Shown here: piece by piece, positions 34,208 through 42,895 of the stretch
Layout of the letters: each line of letters starts with the position of its first letter
How positions within the stretch are numbered: position 1 is the stretch's first letter
DNA from: JAIBJN01 sp963802795
GTDB taxonomy: Bacteria > Actinomycetota > Thermoleophilia > Gaiellales > Gaiellaceae
Length of the DNA stretch: 64,000 nt
NCBI GenBank assembly: GCA_963802795.1
Contig: CAWDJV010000005.1
Coordinates: 124,001 to 188,000, forward strand
Reading direction: 5' to 3'
Made by a program: the position numbers and the translations under genes
The notes under the pieces: generated by a model
Seen by the model: the letters and a program-made list of their open reading frames with translations, nothing else
Databases searched by the model: none
Told to the model about the DNA's origin: nothing

Positions 34208-34213
34208 TACACT
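34208..34213 (+). promoter_or_regulatory. -10 hexamer of the gamma-lyase/synthase gene, leaderless
   Basis: TACACT ends 7 bases before the GTG at 34221. The second palindromic repeat lies just upstream, around the expected -35. Confidence 0.6.
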
Positions 34214-34220
34214 GAGCGCT

Positions 34221-35375
34221 GTGGACTTCGAGACGCGCGCGATCCACGATGGGCAGGAGCCGGACCCGGCCACGGGGTCGGTCATTCCGCCGATCTACCA
34301 GACGACGACGTTCGCCCAGGACGCCGTCGGGGTCAACAAGGGCTACGACTATTCGCGCGCCGGGAACCCGACGAGGACGGCGCTCGAGACCTGCCTGGCC
34401 TCGCTCGAGGGGGCGGAGCACGGCTTTGCGTACTCCTCTGGGCTGGGCGCAACCACGACGCTGATGCACCTGCTGAGCCCGGGCGACCGAGTCGTCTCGG
34501 TGAACGACGTCTACGGCGGCGTCTACCGGATGTTCTCCCAGGTCTACGGGCCCAAGGGGTACCGCTTCGAGTTCGTCTCGGAACAGGACATCGCCGCCGG
34601 TCTCGAGCAGCACCTGGACGAGACGACGCGCCTGGTCTGGCTCGAGTCGCCCACGAACCCGCTCCTCAACGTGATCGACATCCGCAAGGCGGCCGACGCG
34701 GCCCACGAGGTCGGCGCCCTCGTCGTGGTCGACAACACGTTCGCCACGCCGTACCTGCAGCGCCCGCTCGAGCTGGGCGCCGACGTCGTCCTCCATTCGA
34801 CGACCAAGTACCTCGGCGGCCACTCCGACGTGATCGGAGGCTTCCTCGCCACGAACGACCCCACCGTTGCCGAACGGCTGAAGTTCCTGCAGAAGTCCCT
34901 CGGCGCCGTCCCGGGCCCGTTCGACTGCTGGCTCGTCCTCCGCGGCGTGAGGACGCTCGCAATCCGCATGGAGCGGCATTGCGAGAACGCGCGCGCCGTC
35001 GCGACGTTCCTGGACGGCCATCCGGCCGTCGAGAGCGTCCTCTACCCCGGTCTCCCCGACCACCCGGGCCACGAGGTGGCGGCGCGCGAGATGCGTGACT
35101 TCGGCGGCATGGTCTGCTTCCTGACGGCGACTCCGGAGGACGCCGCCGAGCTGGTCACGCGCACGAAGGTGTGGACGCTCGCCGAGAGCCTCGGCGGCGT
35201 CGAAAGCCTGATCGAAGTGCCCGTGGCGATGACGCACGCCTCGACGGCGGACGGGCCGTTCGCCGTTCCGCCCAACCTCATCCGGCTCTCGGTGGGGCTC
35301 GAGTCGGCGAACGATCTCGTCGCCGACCTCGAGCAGGCGCTGGCGGCGGTCGGCGCGGGCTCGCGCACGGGCTAG
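34221..35375 (+). CDS. cystathionine gamma-synthase/gamma-lyase family enzyme
   Basis: A 384-residue Cys/Met-metabolism PLP enzyme. I start it at the GTG at 34221 (MDFETRAIHDGQ), which follows a -10 by 7 bases. PLP-site motifs are YSRAGNPTR near residue 48, SSGLGATT near residue 75, the Asp in VVVDNTFATPYLQRP near residue 172 and the Schiff-base Lys in HSTTKYLGGHSD near residue 196. Gamma-synthase and gamma-lyase cannot be separated reliably by eye. The neighbouring CBS favours a gamma-lyase role in reverse transsulfuration. Confidence 0.9.
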   Translation: MDFETRAIHDGQEPDPATGSVIPPIYQTTTFAQDAVGVNKGYDYSRAGNPTRTALETCLASLEGAEHGFAYSSGLGATTTLMHLLSPGDRVVSVNDVYGGVYRMFSQVYGPKGYRFEFVSEQDIAAGLEQHLDETTRLVWLESPTNPLLNVIDIRKAADAAHEVGALVVVDNTFATPYLQRPLELGADVVLHSTTKYLGGHSDVIGGFLATNDPTVAERLKFLQKSLGAVPGPFDCWLVLRGVRTLAIRMERHCENARAVATFLDGHPAVESVLYPGLPDHPGHEVAAREMRDFGGMVCFLTATPEDAAELVTRTKVWTLAESLGGVESLIEVPVAMTHASTADGPFAVPPNLIRLSVGLESANDLVADLEQALAAVGAGSRTG

Positions 35376-35446
35376 GGGGAGCCCAACGCGAACGCGATCC
35401 GATCGCTGTCGGGCGACCAGGCCGGCGACCAGGCGTTGCCGGGATC
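35372..35446 (-). pseudogene. remnant of a TolB/WD40-like (PD40) repeat protein
   Basis: Between the gamma-lyase stop and the glycosyltransferase stop the minus strand encodes about 24 residues ending in a stop, containing AWSPAWSPDSDRIAF. That is a typical PD40/TolB propeller blade. Nothing upstream in frame resembles the rest of such a protein, so it looks like the last piece of a deleted gene. Confidence 0.45.
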
Positions 35447-35453
35447 CCGGGGA

Positions 35454-36500
35454 CTACACCTGCTGGGCGTGCGGGGTTCCAGCGAGAACCGCTTCGTACG
35501 CGGCGACGTACTCCTGCACCATGCGCTCGGCCGAGAATGCCTCCTCGGCCGAGCGCCGGCATTCGCTGGGCTCGAGCCGGTCGGCATCCGCCAGCGCTGC
35601 CGCCATCTCGCGATAGTCGTCGACGATGATTCCCGAGCGCCCGTGCTCGATCACCTCGGGCACGGCGCCCCAGCGGGTGGCGATCACCGGCGTCCCGCAC
35701 GCCATCGACTCGATCATGACGAGGCCGAACGGCTCCTCCCACTCGATGGGGAAGAGCGTCGCGCGCGCGTTCTGGAGGAGGGAAACCTTCTTCCTGTGGC
35801 TCGTCTCTCCCAGGTACTCCACGCCGTCGCCGAGGTACGGAGCCACGTAGGCCTCGAAGTACTCGCGCTCGGCAGGCTCCCGCATCTTCCCGGCGATCTT
35901 GAGCGGGACGCCAGCCTCGCGCGCGACCTCGACGGCGCGATGGCAGCCCTTGTCCGCGTTCAGGCGCCCGAGGAAGAGGAGGTACTCGCCGCGCTCCGAG
36001 TGCACCGGATAGGAATCGAGATCGAGGGCGTTGTGGCAGTTCGCGACCCAGTTGAGATCCGGCTGGGGCTTGCGCTGGTTGAGGGAGACCGAGATGAGCC
36101 CGACCTCGGGCGCGACCCGCCCGAGGGAGGCGTACAGCTCCCCGTCGGGGCCGAGCAGCGGCCCGTGCACGGTGTGCACGACGGGCGTGGAGACCGCCCC
36201 GCCGACCGCGACGGCGAGCGGCCCCGAATGGTCGTTGATCAGGTCGAAGTCGGCGGCCCGCTCGTAGCAGGCGAGCGCGTGACGGAGCTCGGGCCCCGTC
36301 ATCCCGATCTCGGGCGAGGGCGCCTCGGGGAAGACGGCGACGAGCTCGGCCTTCGTGAAGGAGTCCCCGGACGCGAAGAGCGTCACGTCGTGTCCGGCTG
36401 CGACGAGCCCCTCCGCGAGGAGCGATACCACCAGCTCGATGCCCCCGTAGCCGCTCGGCGGCACCGGGAACCACACAGGGGAGACAATCCCGATCCTCAC
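35454..36500 (-). CDS. GT4-family glycosyltransferase
   Basis: A 348-residue GT-B glycosyltransferase. The N-terminal domain has the acceptor loop VPPSGYGGIELVVSLLAEGL, and the C-terminal donor domain has LLFLGRLNADKGCHRAV near residue 178 and the EX7E-type segment PFGLVMIESMACGTPVIA near residue 262. GTG start, overlapping the debranching-enzyme stop by GTGA, so both belong to one operon. A role in glycogen, trehalose or a surface glycan is possible. Confidence 0.9.
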   Translation of the reverse strand: MRIGIVSPVWFPVPPSGYGGIELVVSLLAEGLVAAGHDVTLFASGDSFTKAELVAVFPEAPSPEIGMTGPELRHALACYERAADFDLINDHSGPLAVAVGGAVSTPVVHTVHGPLLGPDGELYASLGRVAPEVGLISVSLNQRKPQPDLNWVANCHNALDLDSYPVHSERGEYLLFLGRLNADKGCHRAVEVAREAGVPLKIAGKMREPAEREYFEAYVAPYLGDGVEYLGETSHRKKVSLLQNARATLFPIEWEEPFGLVMIESMACGTPVIATRWGAVPEVIEHGRSGIIVDDYREMAAALADADRLEPSECRRSAEEAFSAERMVQEYVAAYEAVLAGTPHAQQV

Positions 36501-38572
36501 GCCTGCTCAATCGTGACACTTCCGTGCTCGAGATGCACGTCCCACGCCTTGTCGAAGGCGCGCACCCCGCTGAGGTGGAGGGGCCCAGCCCACGTGGGAA
36601 GCTCCGCCGGTGCAGTCGTGCCGAGCACATGGCGGCGCGGGTCCGGCGCGAGGCCGAGCAGGAGCTGGAGCAGCAGCACGGGCGTGCCGGCCGCCCACGC
36701 CTGGGGCCGCGCAGCCGTCGGGTAGGGGATCGGGAACGGTGTCTCGGTTCGCGAGAACCCTGCGAAGACCTCGGGCAGCTGATGGTCGAAGAAGGAGGCC
36801 GCGTTGAGCATCCGGCGGATGATCCGCTGCGCCTCCGGCCAGCGCCCGTAGCGGGCGAGGCCCCAGGCGATCAGGGAGTTGTCGTGGGGCCACACGGTGC
36901 CGTTGTGGTACGCGAGAGGGTTGTAGCCCTTGTCCCCGGTGGACATCGTGCGCACGCCCCAGCCCGACCAGAGCTCCTCGCCCATGAGCCGGTCGACGAC
37001 CGCGTCGACCCGCTCCGGGGGAACGATCCCGCACCAGAGCAGGTGACCGATGTTCGAGGTCAGGGAGTCGACCCGCTCCTTGTCCGCGTCGAGGGCGAGC
37101 GCGTAGTAGCCGCCGCGCGCGTCGCACCAGAAGGCTTCGTCGAAGCGCGACTGGAGCTCGGCGGCCTCGCGGTCGAGCCGCTCCGCCAGCTCTCGCTCGC
37201 GCCAGACCTCCAGCGCGAGCTCCGCGAGGCGCACCTTCGCGTCGTAGACGTAGGCCTGGACCTCGCACGGAGCGATCGGAGCCTCGGCGTGCCGGCCGTC
37301 CTGGAAGAGCTGCGAGTCGCCGGAGTCCTTCCAGGACTGGTTCAGGAGGCCGCGCCGGGAGCGGCGCCGGTACTCGACGAACCCGTCCCCGTCCAGGTCG
37401 CCGTACCGGTCGATCCACTCGAGCGCGCGCAGAGCCGGCTCGCGCAGGTCCCGCACCGTGACGGCGTCGCCGGTCCAGCGCCACACCTCGGAGAGGAGGA
37501 TCAGGTAGAGCGGGGTCGCGTCGACGGTGCCGTAGTAGCGCGGGAACCAGGCCTTCGCGCCCTTTCCGTGCCGGACCTCGTGGACGATCTTGCCGGGCTC
37601 CGCGTCGGCCTCCGGGTCGTCCTCGCGCGCCTGGAGCTCGGCCAGCACTGCGAGCGCGTTGTGGGCGAAGTCGGGCCCGAAGAGGAGGGTCTGGAGGCAC
37701 GTGACGATCGTGTCCCTCCCGAAGACCGTCATGAACCACGGCATCCCGGCCGCGGGAAGCCGGCCGGAGAGGCGCGGGTCCTGGCGCATCCGCAGCGAGG
37801 ACAGATCGGCAACCGACCTGCTGAAGGAGTGAGTGAGCTCGTCCCAGGAAGAACGAAGCCGCGGGATGCGCAGCTGCCATGCGGCGAGCGAGGCGCGGAC
37901 GCGCGCGAGCTCGTCCCCGAAGCGCCGCTCGGCGAGCTGCACGGCGGTGCGGACGCCGTCGAGCGCCGGAATCACGTCCGCGCGCAGGCGCCAGCTCTCG
38001 CGCGGCTCGAGCTCGAGCCGGTACGTCACCGTCGAGTCGCCGGCCTCGCCGCGCTCCGAGAGCACGACCTGCGTCAGTCCCTGGAAGCCGTCGCTGTCGC
38101 CGTCGACGGCGATGACGAACTGGTTGTCCTCGGCCTCGAAGACCGGCGCGATCGGAGGCGGAAGCGGGTCGGCGTGGGCCGGGTCGCCGAGCGCGAAGTC
38201 GTAGTCCTTGACCGCGAAGATGTCGGCGAAGTCGTTGCCGAGCTCGAGCGCGAGGTCGAACGCCACCCGCCGGCCGGAGTGGTTGGAGACGACGATGTGC
38301 TCCTGCATCGACTCGCCCACGAAGCGCTCGCGCCCGATCGAGAGCTCGTCGGGGGCGAGGTCGCCCGCCACCGGATTGCGGAGGAAGAAGGCGGCCGAGT
38401 AGTACTCGACCTTGCGAGAGGAGAGGATCAGAGGGCGGGCGCCGTTGATCGTCAGAGCCCAGCGCGAGAGGAAGCGGGTGTCGTGCGCGAAGAGCCCCAT
38501 GGTCGGCTCGACGATGTCGCCGAGCTCGTCCGAGACGCAGAACGTCGAGCCTTCGAGAATCGTGAGCGGCAC
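36497..38572 (-). CDS. amylo-alpha-1,6-glucosidase/glycogen debranching-type enzyme
   Basis: A 691-residue protein starting at the GTG at 38570-38572, within the upstream TAG. The N-terminal 200 residues (VPLTILEGSTFCVSDELGDI onward) form the beta-sandwich domain found in this family. The rest is an (alpha/alpha)6 barrel of the GH15/GH63-like clan, with AGMPWFMTVFGRDT near residue 300, NQSWKDSGDS near residue 435 and NPLAYHNGTVWPHDN near residue 575, which hold the likely acidic catalytic residues. It probably trims alpha-glucan branches. It sits between an SDR and a glycosyltransferase with overlapping ends. Confidence 0.88.
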   Translation of the reverse strand: MPLTILEGSTFCVSDELGDIVEPTMGLFAHDTRFLSRWALTINGARPLILSSRKVEYYSAAFFLRNPVAGDLAPDELSIGRERFVGESMQEHIVVSNHSGRRVAFDLALELGNDFADIFAVKDYDFALGDPAHADPLPPPIAPVFEAEDNQFVIAVDGDSDGFQGLTQVVLSERGEAGDSTVTYRLELEPRESWRLRADVIPALDGVRTAVQLAERRFGDELARVRASLAAWQLRIPRLRSSWDELTHSFSRSVADLSSLRMRQDPRLSGRLPAAGMPWFMTVFGRDTIVTCLQTLLFGPDFAHNALAVLAELQAREDDPEADAEPGKIVHEVRHGKGAKAWFPRYYGTVDATPLYLILLSEVWRWTGDAVTVRDLREPALRALEWIDRYGDLDGDGFVEYRRRSRRGLLNQSWKDSGDSQLFQDGRHAEAPIAPCEVQAYVYDAKVRLAELALEVWRERELAERLDREAAELQSRFDEAFWCDARGGYYALALDADKERVDSLTSNIGHLLWCGIVPPERVDAVVDRLMGEELWSGWGVRTMSTGDKGYNPLAYHNGTVWPHDNSLIAWGLARYGRWPEAQRIIRRMLNAASFFDHQLPEVFAGFSRTETPFPIPYPTAARPQAWAAGTPVLLLQLLLGLAPDPRRHVLGTTAPAELPTWAGPLHLSGVRAFDKAWDVHLEHGSVTIEQA

Positions 38573-39327
38573 TATCTCCGGACGATCGCGTCCTGGCTGG
38601 CCTGCTGGAGAGGCTTGACCACGATCTCGTCCACGACCATGCGCGGCGGCCGCGTCACGGCCCAGAGAATGCAATCGGCGACGTCGTCCGGGGTCAGGTA
38701 GTCGACGCCCTGGTAGACGGCGGCCTTCTTCGCTTCGTCGCCGCCGAAGCGGACATCCGAGAACTCGGTGTCGCCGACCATGCCCGGGTCGACGGTGGTC
38801 ACGCGGATCCGGCCCACGAGCTCCTTGCGGAGGACGTAGGTGAGCGCGCGCACGGCGGTCTTCGAGCCGACGTACATGCCCCCGCCGGCGTAGGCCTCGC
38901 GCCCGGCCCAGGAGCCGAGGTTGACGATGTGGCCGCGCCCGTCCTCCATGTGCGGGAGGACGAGGCGCGTGATGCGGACGAGGCCGAGGACGTTCGTCTC
39001 CAGCATGAGCGCGTCGTCCTCGTCCGAGCCTTCTCCGATCTCGGTGCGGCCCAGCGCGAGCCCTGCGTTGTTGACGAGGATGTCTATGTTGTCGAACTCG
39101 CCTGCGGCGACTTCGACAAAGGACCTGCTGCTCTCCGGGTCGGTGACGTCGAGCTGATGAACGACGTGCCCGTCACCGAGCTCTGCTGCGATCTCCTCCA
39201 ACCGCTCGGTCCGACGGGCGCCTAGCGCAACGCGCGCTCCTTCGGCGGCGAGGGCCCGCGCGGTCGAGAGCCCGATGCCGCTCGAGGCGCCGGTGACGAT
39301 CGCTGTCCTCCCTTCCAGGGCGGGCAC
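38572..39327 (-). CDS. short-chain dehydrogenase/reductase
   Basis: A 251-residue classical SDR. It has the cofactor motif TGASSGIG near residue 13, NNAG near residue 85, the catalytic Ser in NLGSWAG near residue 136 and YVGSK near residue 152. ARRTERL after strand two favours NADP. The substrate is unknown. Its TAG overlaps the GTG of the debranching enzyme, making a three-gene operon. Confidence 0.9.
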   Translation of the reverse strand: MPALEGRTAIVTGASSGIGLSTARALAAEGARVALGARRTERLEEIAAELGDGHVVHQLDVTDPESSRSFVEVAAGEFDNIDILVNNAGLALGRTEIGEGSDEDDALMLETNVLGLVRITRLVLPHMEDGRGHIVNLGSWAGREAYAGGGMYVGSKTAVRALTYVLRKELVGRIRVTTVDPGMVGDTEFSDVRFGGDEAKKAAVYQGVDYLTPDDVADCILWAVTRPPRMVVDEIVVKPLQQASQDAIVRR

Positions 39328-39334
39328 GTTGGGC

Positions 39335-39577
39335 TTAGCGGGACGTTCCCACGGTCGCGTCCACGAGGTCGCCGAGGCTCCCTCCGTGCCGCCCGTGCGC
39401 GAGACCCACGAGGTAGCAGATCAGCGGAGCGTTCGTTCGCTCGCCGCTCTCGTGCGCCGCGATGCGCGCCAGCTCGAGGAGCTCGTCGGCGTCGGCCCGC
39501 GAGAGGTCGTAGCCCGACGGCTCCTCCTCCACGGCCCGCGCGAGCTTCGCGCACGCCTCTTCCAGCCATCCGCCCAT
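39335..39577 (-). CDS. DUF6457-like small protein
   Basis: An 80-residue helical protein starting MGGWLEEACAKLARAV and containing DELLELARIAAHESGERTNAPL and a C-terminal LAHGRHGG. This matches the small actinobacterial DUF6457 family, which often lies near molybdenum-cofactor genes; a MOSC gene is 3 kb away. Biochemical function is unknown. TAAGCT lies 8 bases before the ATG I chose. Confidence 0.65.
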   Translation of the reverse strand: MGGWLEEACAKLARAVEEEPSGYDLSRADADELLELARIAAHESGERTNAPLICYLVGLAHGRHGGSLGDLVDATVGTSR

Positions 39578-39644
39578 TCCCCCGCAGCTTAGAGCTCCCA
39601 ACGCAATGAGGGCGGTGCCTGGCCATCATCACGTCGGGAACTCT

Positions 39645-39650
39645 TAGACT
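39645..39650 (+). promoter_or_regulatory. -10 hexamer of the transhydrogenase operon
   Basis: TAGACT ends 9 bases before the ATG at 39660, the same hexamer as at purD and purB; no Shine-Dalgarno is visible. Confidence 0.55.
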
Positions 39651-39659
39651 CCGCCGAGC

Positions 39660-40769
39660 ATGAAGGTGGGGGTCGCCAAGGAGTCCGCTCCGGGGGAAAC
39701 CCGCGTCGCCGTCGTGCCCGACACGGCGCGACGGCTGGCGGAGGACGGCGTCGAGACACTCGTCGAGCAGGGCGCCGGCGAGGCTGCCACGTTCGCCGAC
39801 GGCGACTACGAGGCGGCAGGCGCACGCGTCGTCCCCGCCGCTGAGCTCTATCGCGAGGCCGACGTCGTCTGCCGCGTGCGCAGGCCCTCGCCGGAGGAGA
39901 TCGGATTCCTGCGGGAGGGACAGGCGCTCGTCGCGCTCCTGCAACCGCTGGTCGACCACGAGATCGCAGGACGACTGGCTGCGCAGGGCGTCACGGCCTT
40001 CTCCCTGGACGCGATCCCGCGCGTCACACGGGCACAGCCGATGGACGCGCTCTCGTCGCAGAGCACCGTCTCCGGGTACAAGGCCGCTCTCCTCGCCGCC
40101 GAGCACCTGGGCAAGTTCTTCCCGATGCTGACGACAGCGGCAGGAACCATCCCCCCCGCGAAAGTGCTCGTCCTGGGCGCCGGTGTCGCGGGGCTCCAGG
40201 CAATCGCCACGGCGCGGCGGCTCGGCGCGGTCGTTTCCGCGTTCGACGTTCGCCCCGTGGTGAAGGAGCAGGTGGAGAGCATCGGCGCCACGTTCCTCGA
40301 GCTCGACGTCGAGGGCGCCGAGGGCGTCGGCGGCTACGCGGTCGCGCTCGCCGAGGACCAGCACGCGCGCGAGCAGGAGCTGATCGCGCGCCATGCGCAG
40401 TCCTCGGACGCGGTGATCACGACGGCGCTCGTCCCCGGAAAGGCCGCTCCCGAGCTGATCACGGAGGACGCGGTCCGCGGCATGCACGCAGGCTCGGTGA
40501 TCGTCGACCTCGCTGCCGAGGCAGGTGGCAATTGCGCCGCGACGAGGCCCGGCGAGACCGTGGTGGTCGGCGGTGTCACCGTCGTCGGGCTCACGAACCT
40601 CCCGGCGACGATGCCCGTACACGCGAGCCAGATGTACTCGCGCAACGTCCAGGCGTTCCTCGCCCTTCTCGTCGAGGACGGGCGCCTCGTGCTCGACTTC
40701 GAGGACGAGATCGTCCGCGAGACGTGCGTCGCGCACGGCGGACGGGTCATGAAGGAGCCGGCCGCGTGA
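39660..40769 (+). CDS. pntAA: NAD(P) transhydrogenase subunit alpha part 1
   Basis: A 369-residue NAD(H)-binding subunit (domain I) related to alanine dehydrogenase. KESAPGETRVAVVPDTARRL is at the N-terminus, and the Rossmann motif VLVLGAGVAGLQAIATARRLGA lies near residue 165 in two Gly-rich turns. IVDLAAEAGGNC and NLPATMPVHASQMYSRN follow. It oxidises NADH and drives hydride transfer to NADP through PntB across the membrane. It is coupled to the next gene by GTGA. Confidence 0.93.
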   Translation: MKVGVAKESAPGETRVAVVPDTARRLAEDGVETLVEQGAGEAATFADGDYEAAGARVVPAAELYREADVVCRVRRPSPEEIGFLREGQALVALLQPLVDHEIAGRLAAQGVTAFSLDAIPRVTRAQPMDALSSQSTVSGYKAALLAAEHLGKFFPMLTTAAGTIPPAKVLVLGAGVAGLQAIATARRLGAVVSAFDVRPVVKEQVESIGATFLELDVEGAEGVGGYAVALAEDQHAREQELIARHAQSSDAVITTALVPGKAAPELITEDAVRGMHAGSVIVDLAAEAGGNCAATRPGETVVVGGVTVVGLTNLPATMPVHASQMYSRNVQAFLALLVEDGRLVLDFEDEIVRETCVAHGGRVMKEPAA

Positions 40770-41065
40770 GCCAGGCGCTCCTCACCAGCATCACCGTCTT
40801 CGTGCTCTCGGTCTTCCTCGGGTTCGAGCTGATCTCACGCGTCCCGACGCTCCTGCACACGCCGCTCATGTCGGGCACGAACGCGATCCACGGGATCGTG
40901 GTCGTGGGCGCCATGCTCATCGCCGGCTCGGCGGACTCGACGCTGGAGCAGGCGCTCGCCTTCGTCGCGGTCGTCTTCGGAACGATCAACGTCGTCGGCG
41001 GCTTCCTCGTCACCGACCGGATGCTGGAGATGTTCAAGCGCAAGCCGGGCGAAGACGACGAGTGA
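40766..41065 (+). CDS. pntAB: NAD(P) transhydrogenase subunit alpha part 2
   Basis: A 99-residue membrane subunit (part of domain II) with three to four hydrophobic segments. FLGFELISRVPTLLHTPLMSGTNAIHGIV holds the conserved LMSGTNAIHGI motif in its centre. With PntB it forms the proton channel. Start GTG at 40766 and stop at 41065 are both in GTGA overlaps with neighbours. Confidence 0.92.
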   Translation: MSQALLTSITVFVLSVFLGFELISRVPTLLHTPLMSGTNAIHGIVVVGAMLIAGSADSTLEQALAFVAVVFGTINVVGGFLVTDRMLEMFKRKPGEDDE

Positions 41066-42468
41066 TCCTCGCCGTCTCGCAGACCACGATCAACCTCGCC
41101 TACCTGGTGGCGGGCGTCCTCCTCGTCATCGGCATCAAACGGCTCTCCTCGCCCGCAACCGCCCGCTCCGGGAACGTCGTCGCCGCGGTCGGGATGGGGA
41201 TCGCAATCCTCTTCACCTTCCTCGACCCCGACCTCGACTCCTACTGGCTGATCGTCACGGGCATGGCCGTCGGAACCGTGATCGGGGTCGCCTCGGCCCG
41301 GCTCGTGAAGATGACCGCGATGCCGCAGATGGTGGCGCTCTTCAACGGCGTCGGCGGCGGGGCGGCCGCGTTGATCGCGGCCGCGGAGTTCCACAGGCTT
41401 GCGCCCGACTCCGGCCACGTGCTCCCCGAGTGGATGGGCGCGATGCTCTTCTCCGCGCTGATCGGCTCCATCAGCTTCTCGGGGAGTCTCGTCGCGTTCG
41501 CGAAACTCCAGGAGCTCCTCCCCGGCCGCCCGCTCGTCTTCCGCGGCCAGCAGGTCGTGAACGGGCTTCTCTTCGCGGCCCTCGTCGCGGTCGGCATCGC
41601 AGCCGGCGCTACGGAAGGCGGCGCCTGGGCGGTCGTCCTCCTCGCGGGCGCCCTCCTCTTCGGCGTCCTGCTCGTCCTTCCGATCGGAGGAGCGGACATG
41701 CCCGTCGTGATCTCTCTCCTGAACGCCTTCACCGGGCTGGCGGCAGCCTCGGCAGGCTTCGTCCTCGAGAACACGGCGCTCATCATCGGGGGGACGCTCG
41801 TCGGGGCTTCGGGAACGCTCCTGACGATCCTCATGGGCAGGGCGATGAACCGCTCGCTCGCCAACGTCCTCTTCGGGGCGTTCGGAGCGGCCGCCCCCGC
41901 GGCCGCGGGGGCGGCCGCCGACTCGACGGACGGGAAGAGCTACCGCGAGGTGACGGCGGAGGACTGCGCCGTCATGCTCGCCTACGCGAGCCGGGTCGTG
42001 ATCGTGCCCGGCTACGGGCTCGCGGTCGCCCAGGCCCAGCACGGCGTCCGCGAGCTGGCCGACCTCCTCGAGCGGCGCGGCGTCGAGGTCAAGTACGGCA
42101 TCCACCCGGTGGCCGGCCGCATGCCCGGGCACATGAACGTCCTTCTCGCGGAGGCGAACGTCCCCTACCCGCAGCTCTACGACATGGAAGACGTGAACCC
42201 CGAGCTCCCGCGCACCGACGTCGCGCTCGTGATCGGGGCGAACGACGTCACGAACCCCGCGGCGCGCGACAACCCCGAGAGCCCGCTCTACGGCATGCCG
42301 ATCCTGAACGTCGACCAGGCGGCGAACGTGGTCGTCCTCAAGCGGAGCATGAGCCCGGGCTTCGCCGGGATCGACAACGACCTCTTCTACAGGCCGAACA
42401 CGGCCATGCTCTTCGGCGACGCGAAGTCGTCGGTGGAGAAGCTCGTCGCGGCCGTCAAAGCGGCCTGA
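41062..42468 (+). CDS. pntB: NAD(P) transhydrogenase subunit beta
   Basis: A 468-residue subunit with about nine transmembrane segments (residues 1-265) and a soluble NADP-binding domain III. MPQMVALFNGVGGGAAAL lies near residue 90, GYGLAVAQAQHGVRELADLL near residue 315, and the NADP loop GANDVTNPAARDNP near residue 392. The enzyme uses the proton gradient to make NADPH, which would serve biosynthesis. Its 3' end overlaps the convergent MOSC gene by 14 bases. Confidence 0.94.
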   Translation: MILAVSQTTINLAYLVAGVLLVIGIKRLSSPATARSGNVVAAVGMGIAILFTFLDPDLDSYWLIVTGMAVGTVIGVASARLVKMTAMPQMVALFNGVGGGAAALIAAAEFHRLAPDSGHVLPEWMGAMLFSALIGSISFSGSLVAFAKLQELLPGRPLVFRGQQVVNGLLFAALVAVGIAAGATEGGAWAVVLLAGALLFGVLLVLPIGGADMPVVISLLNAFTGLAAASAGFVLENTALIIGGTLVGASGTLLTILMGRAMNRSLANVLFGAFGAAAPAAAGAAADSTDGKSYREVTAEDCAVMLAYASRVVIVPGYGLAVAQAQHGVRELADLLERRGVEVKYGIHPVAGRMPGHMNVLLAEANVPYPQLYDMEDVNPELPRTDVALVIGANDVTNPAARDNPESPLYGMPILNVDQAANVVVLKRSMSPGFAGIDNDLFYRPNTAMLFGDAKSSVEKLVAAVKAA

Positions 42469-42865
42469 CGGGGTCCCCGAGAGCGACCCGCCCGGTCCTG
42501 ACAACCGAGGCCAGCATGCCGCGCTTCCCCTCGAGCTCCGCCTGGAGGCCGGGGCGGATCTCCTCCATCAGGTGGCACGGATCGCAGACCATCGAGATCT
42601 CGAACTCGGCCTCTCCGACCACGACCCGCTGGCCGATCGGCCAGCGCATGACATCGTCGCCGCGAACAGTGAAGTTCTCGCGGATGACGCCCGGCTCGAC
42701 GCCCACTGCGTCCAGGTCCTCTGCGGCCACGAAGAGGACCGAGCGCTTGCCGGCGCGCCGGTGCGCGCAGCCCTCGAGCCCGTCCTCCAGGACCTGCGCC
42801 TCGTCGAGCCCCTCCATCGGCACCCGCCGCGCGGGCGCACGCCAGACTCCCACGATCTCGGCCAC
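42455..42865 (-). CDS. MOSC-domain protein
   Basis: A 136-residue stand-alone MOSC module with GCAHRRAGKRSVLFVAAEDLDAV and PGVIRENFTVRG near residues 35-70, and the cysteine-containing CDPCHLMEEIRPGLQ near residue 95. MOSC domains bind sulfur or molybdenum cofactor and deliver it or use it to reduce N-hydroxylated compounds. GTG start 7 bases after TAGACT on the minus strand. Confidence 0.85.
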   Translation of the reverse strand: MAEIVGVWRAPARRVPMEGLDEAQVLEDGLEGCAHRRAGKRSVLFVAAEDLDAVGVEPGVIRENFTVRGDDVMRWPIGQRVVVGEAEFEISMVCDPCHLMEEIRPGLQAELEGKRGMLASVVRTGRVALGDPVRPL

Positions 42866-42872
42866 GAGGCCG

Positions 42873-42878
42873 AGTCTA
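42873..42878 (-). promoter_or_regulatory. -10 hexamer of the MOSC gene, leaderless
   Basis: TAGACT on the minus strand ends 7 bases before the GTG at 42865, in the 30-base gap after the subtilase stop. Confidence 0.6.
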
Positions 42879-42895
42879 CCGACCGTCCGGATGGC

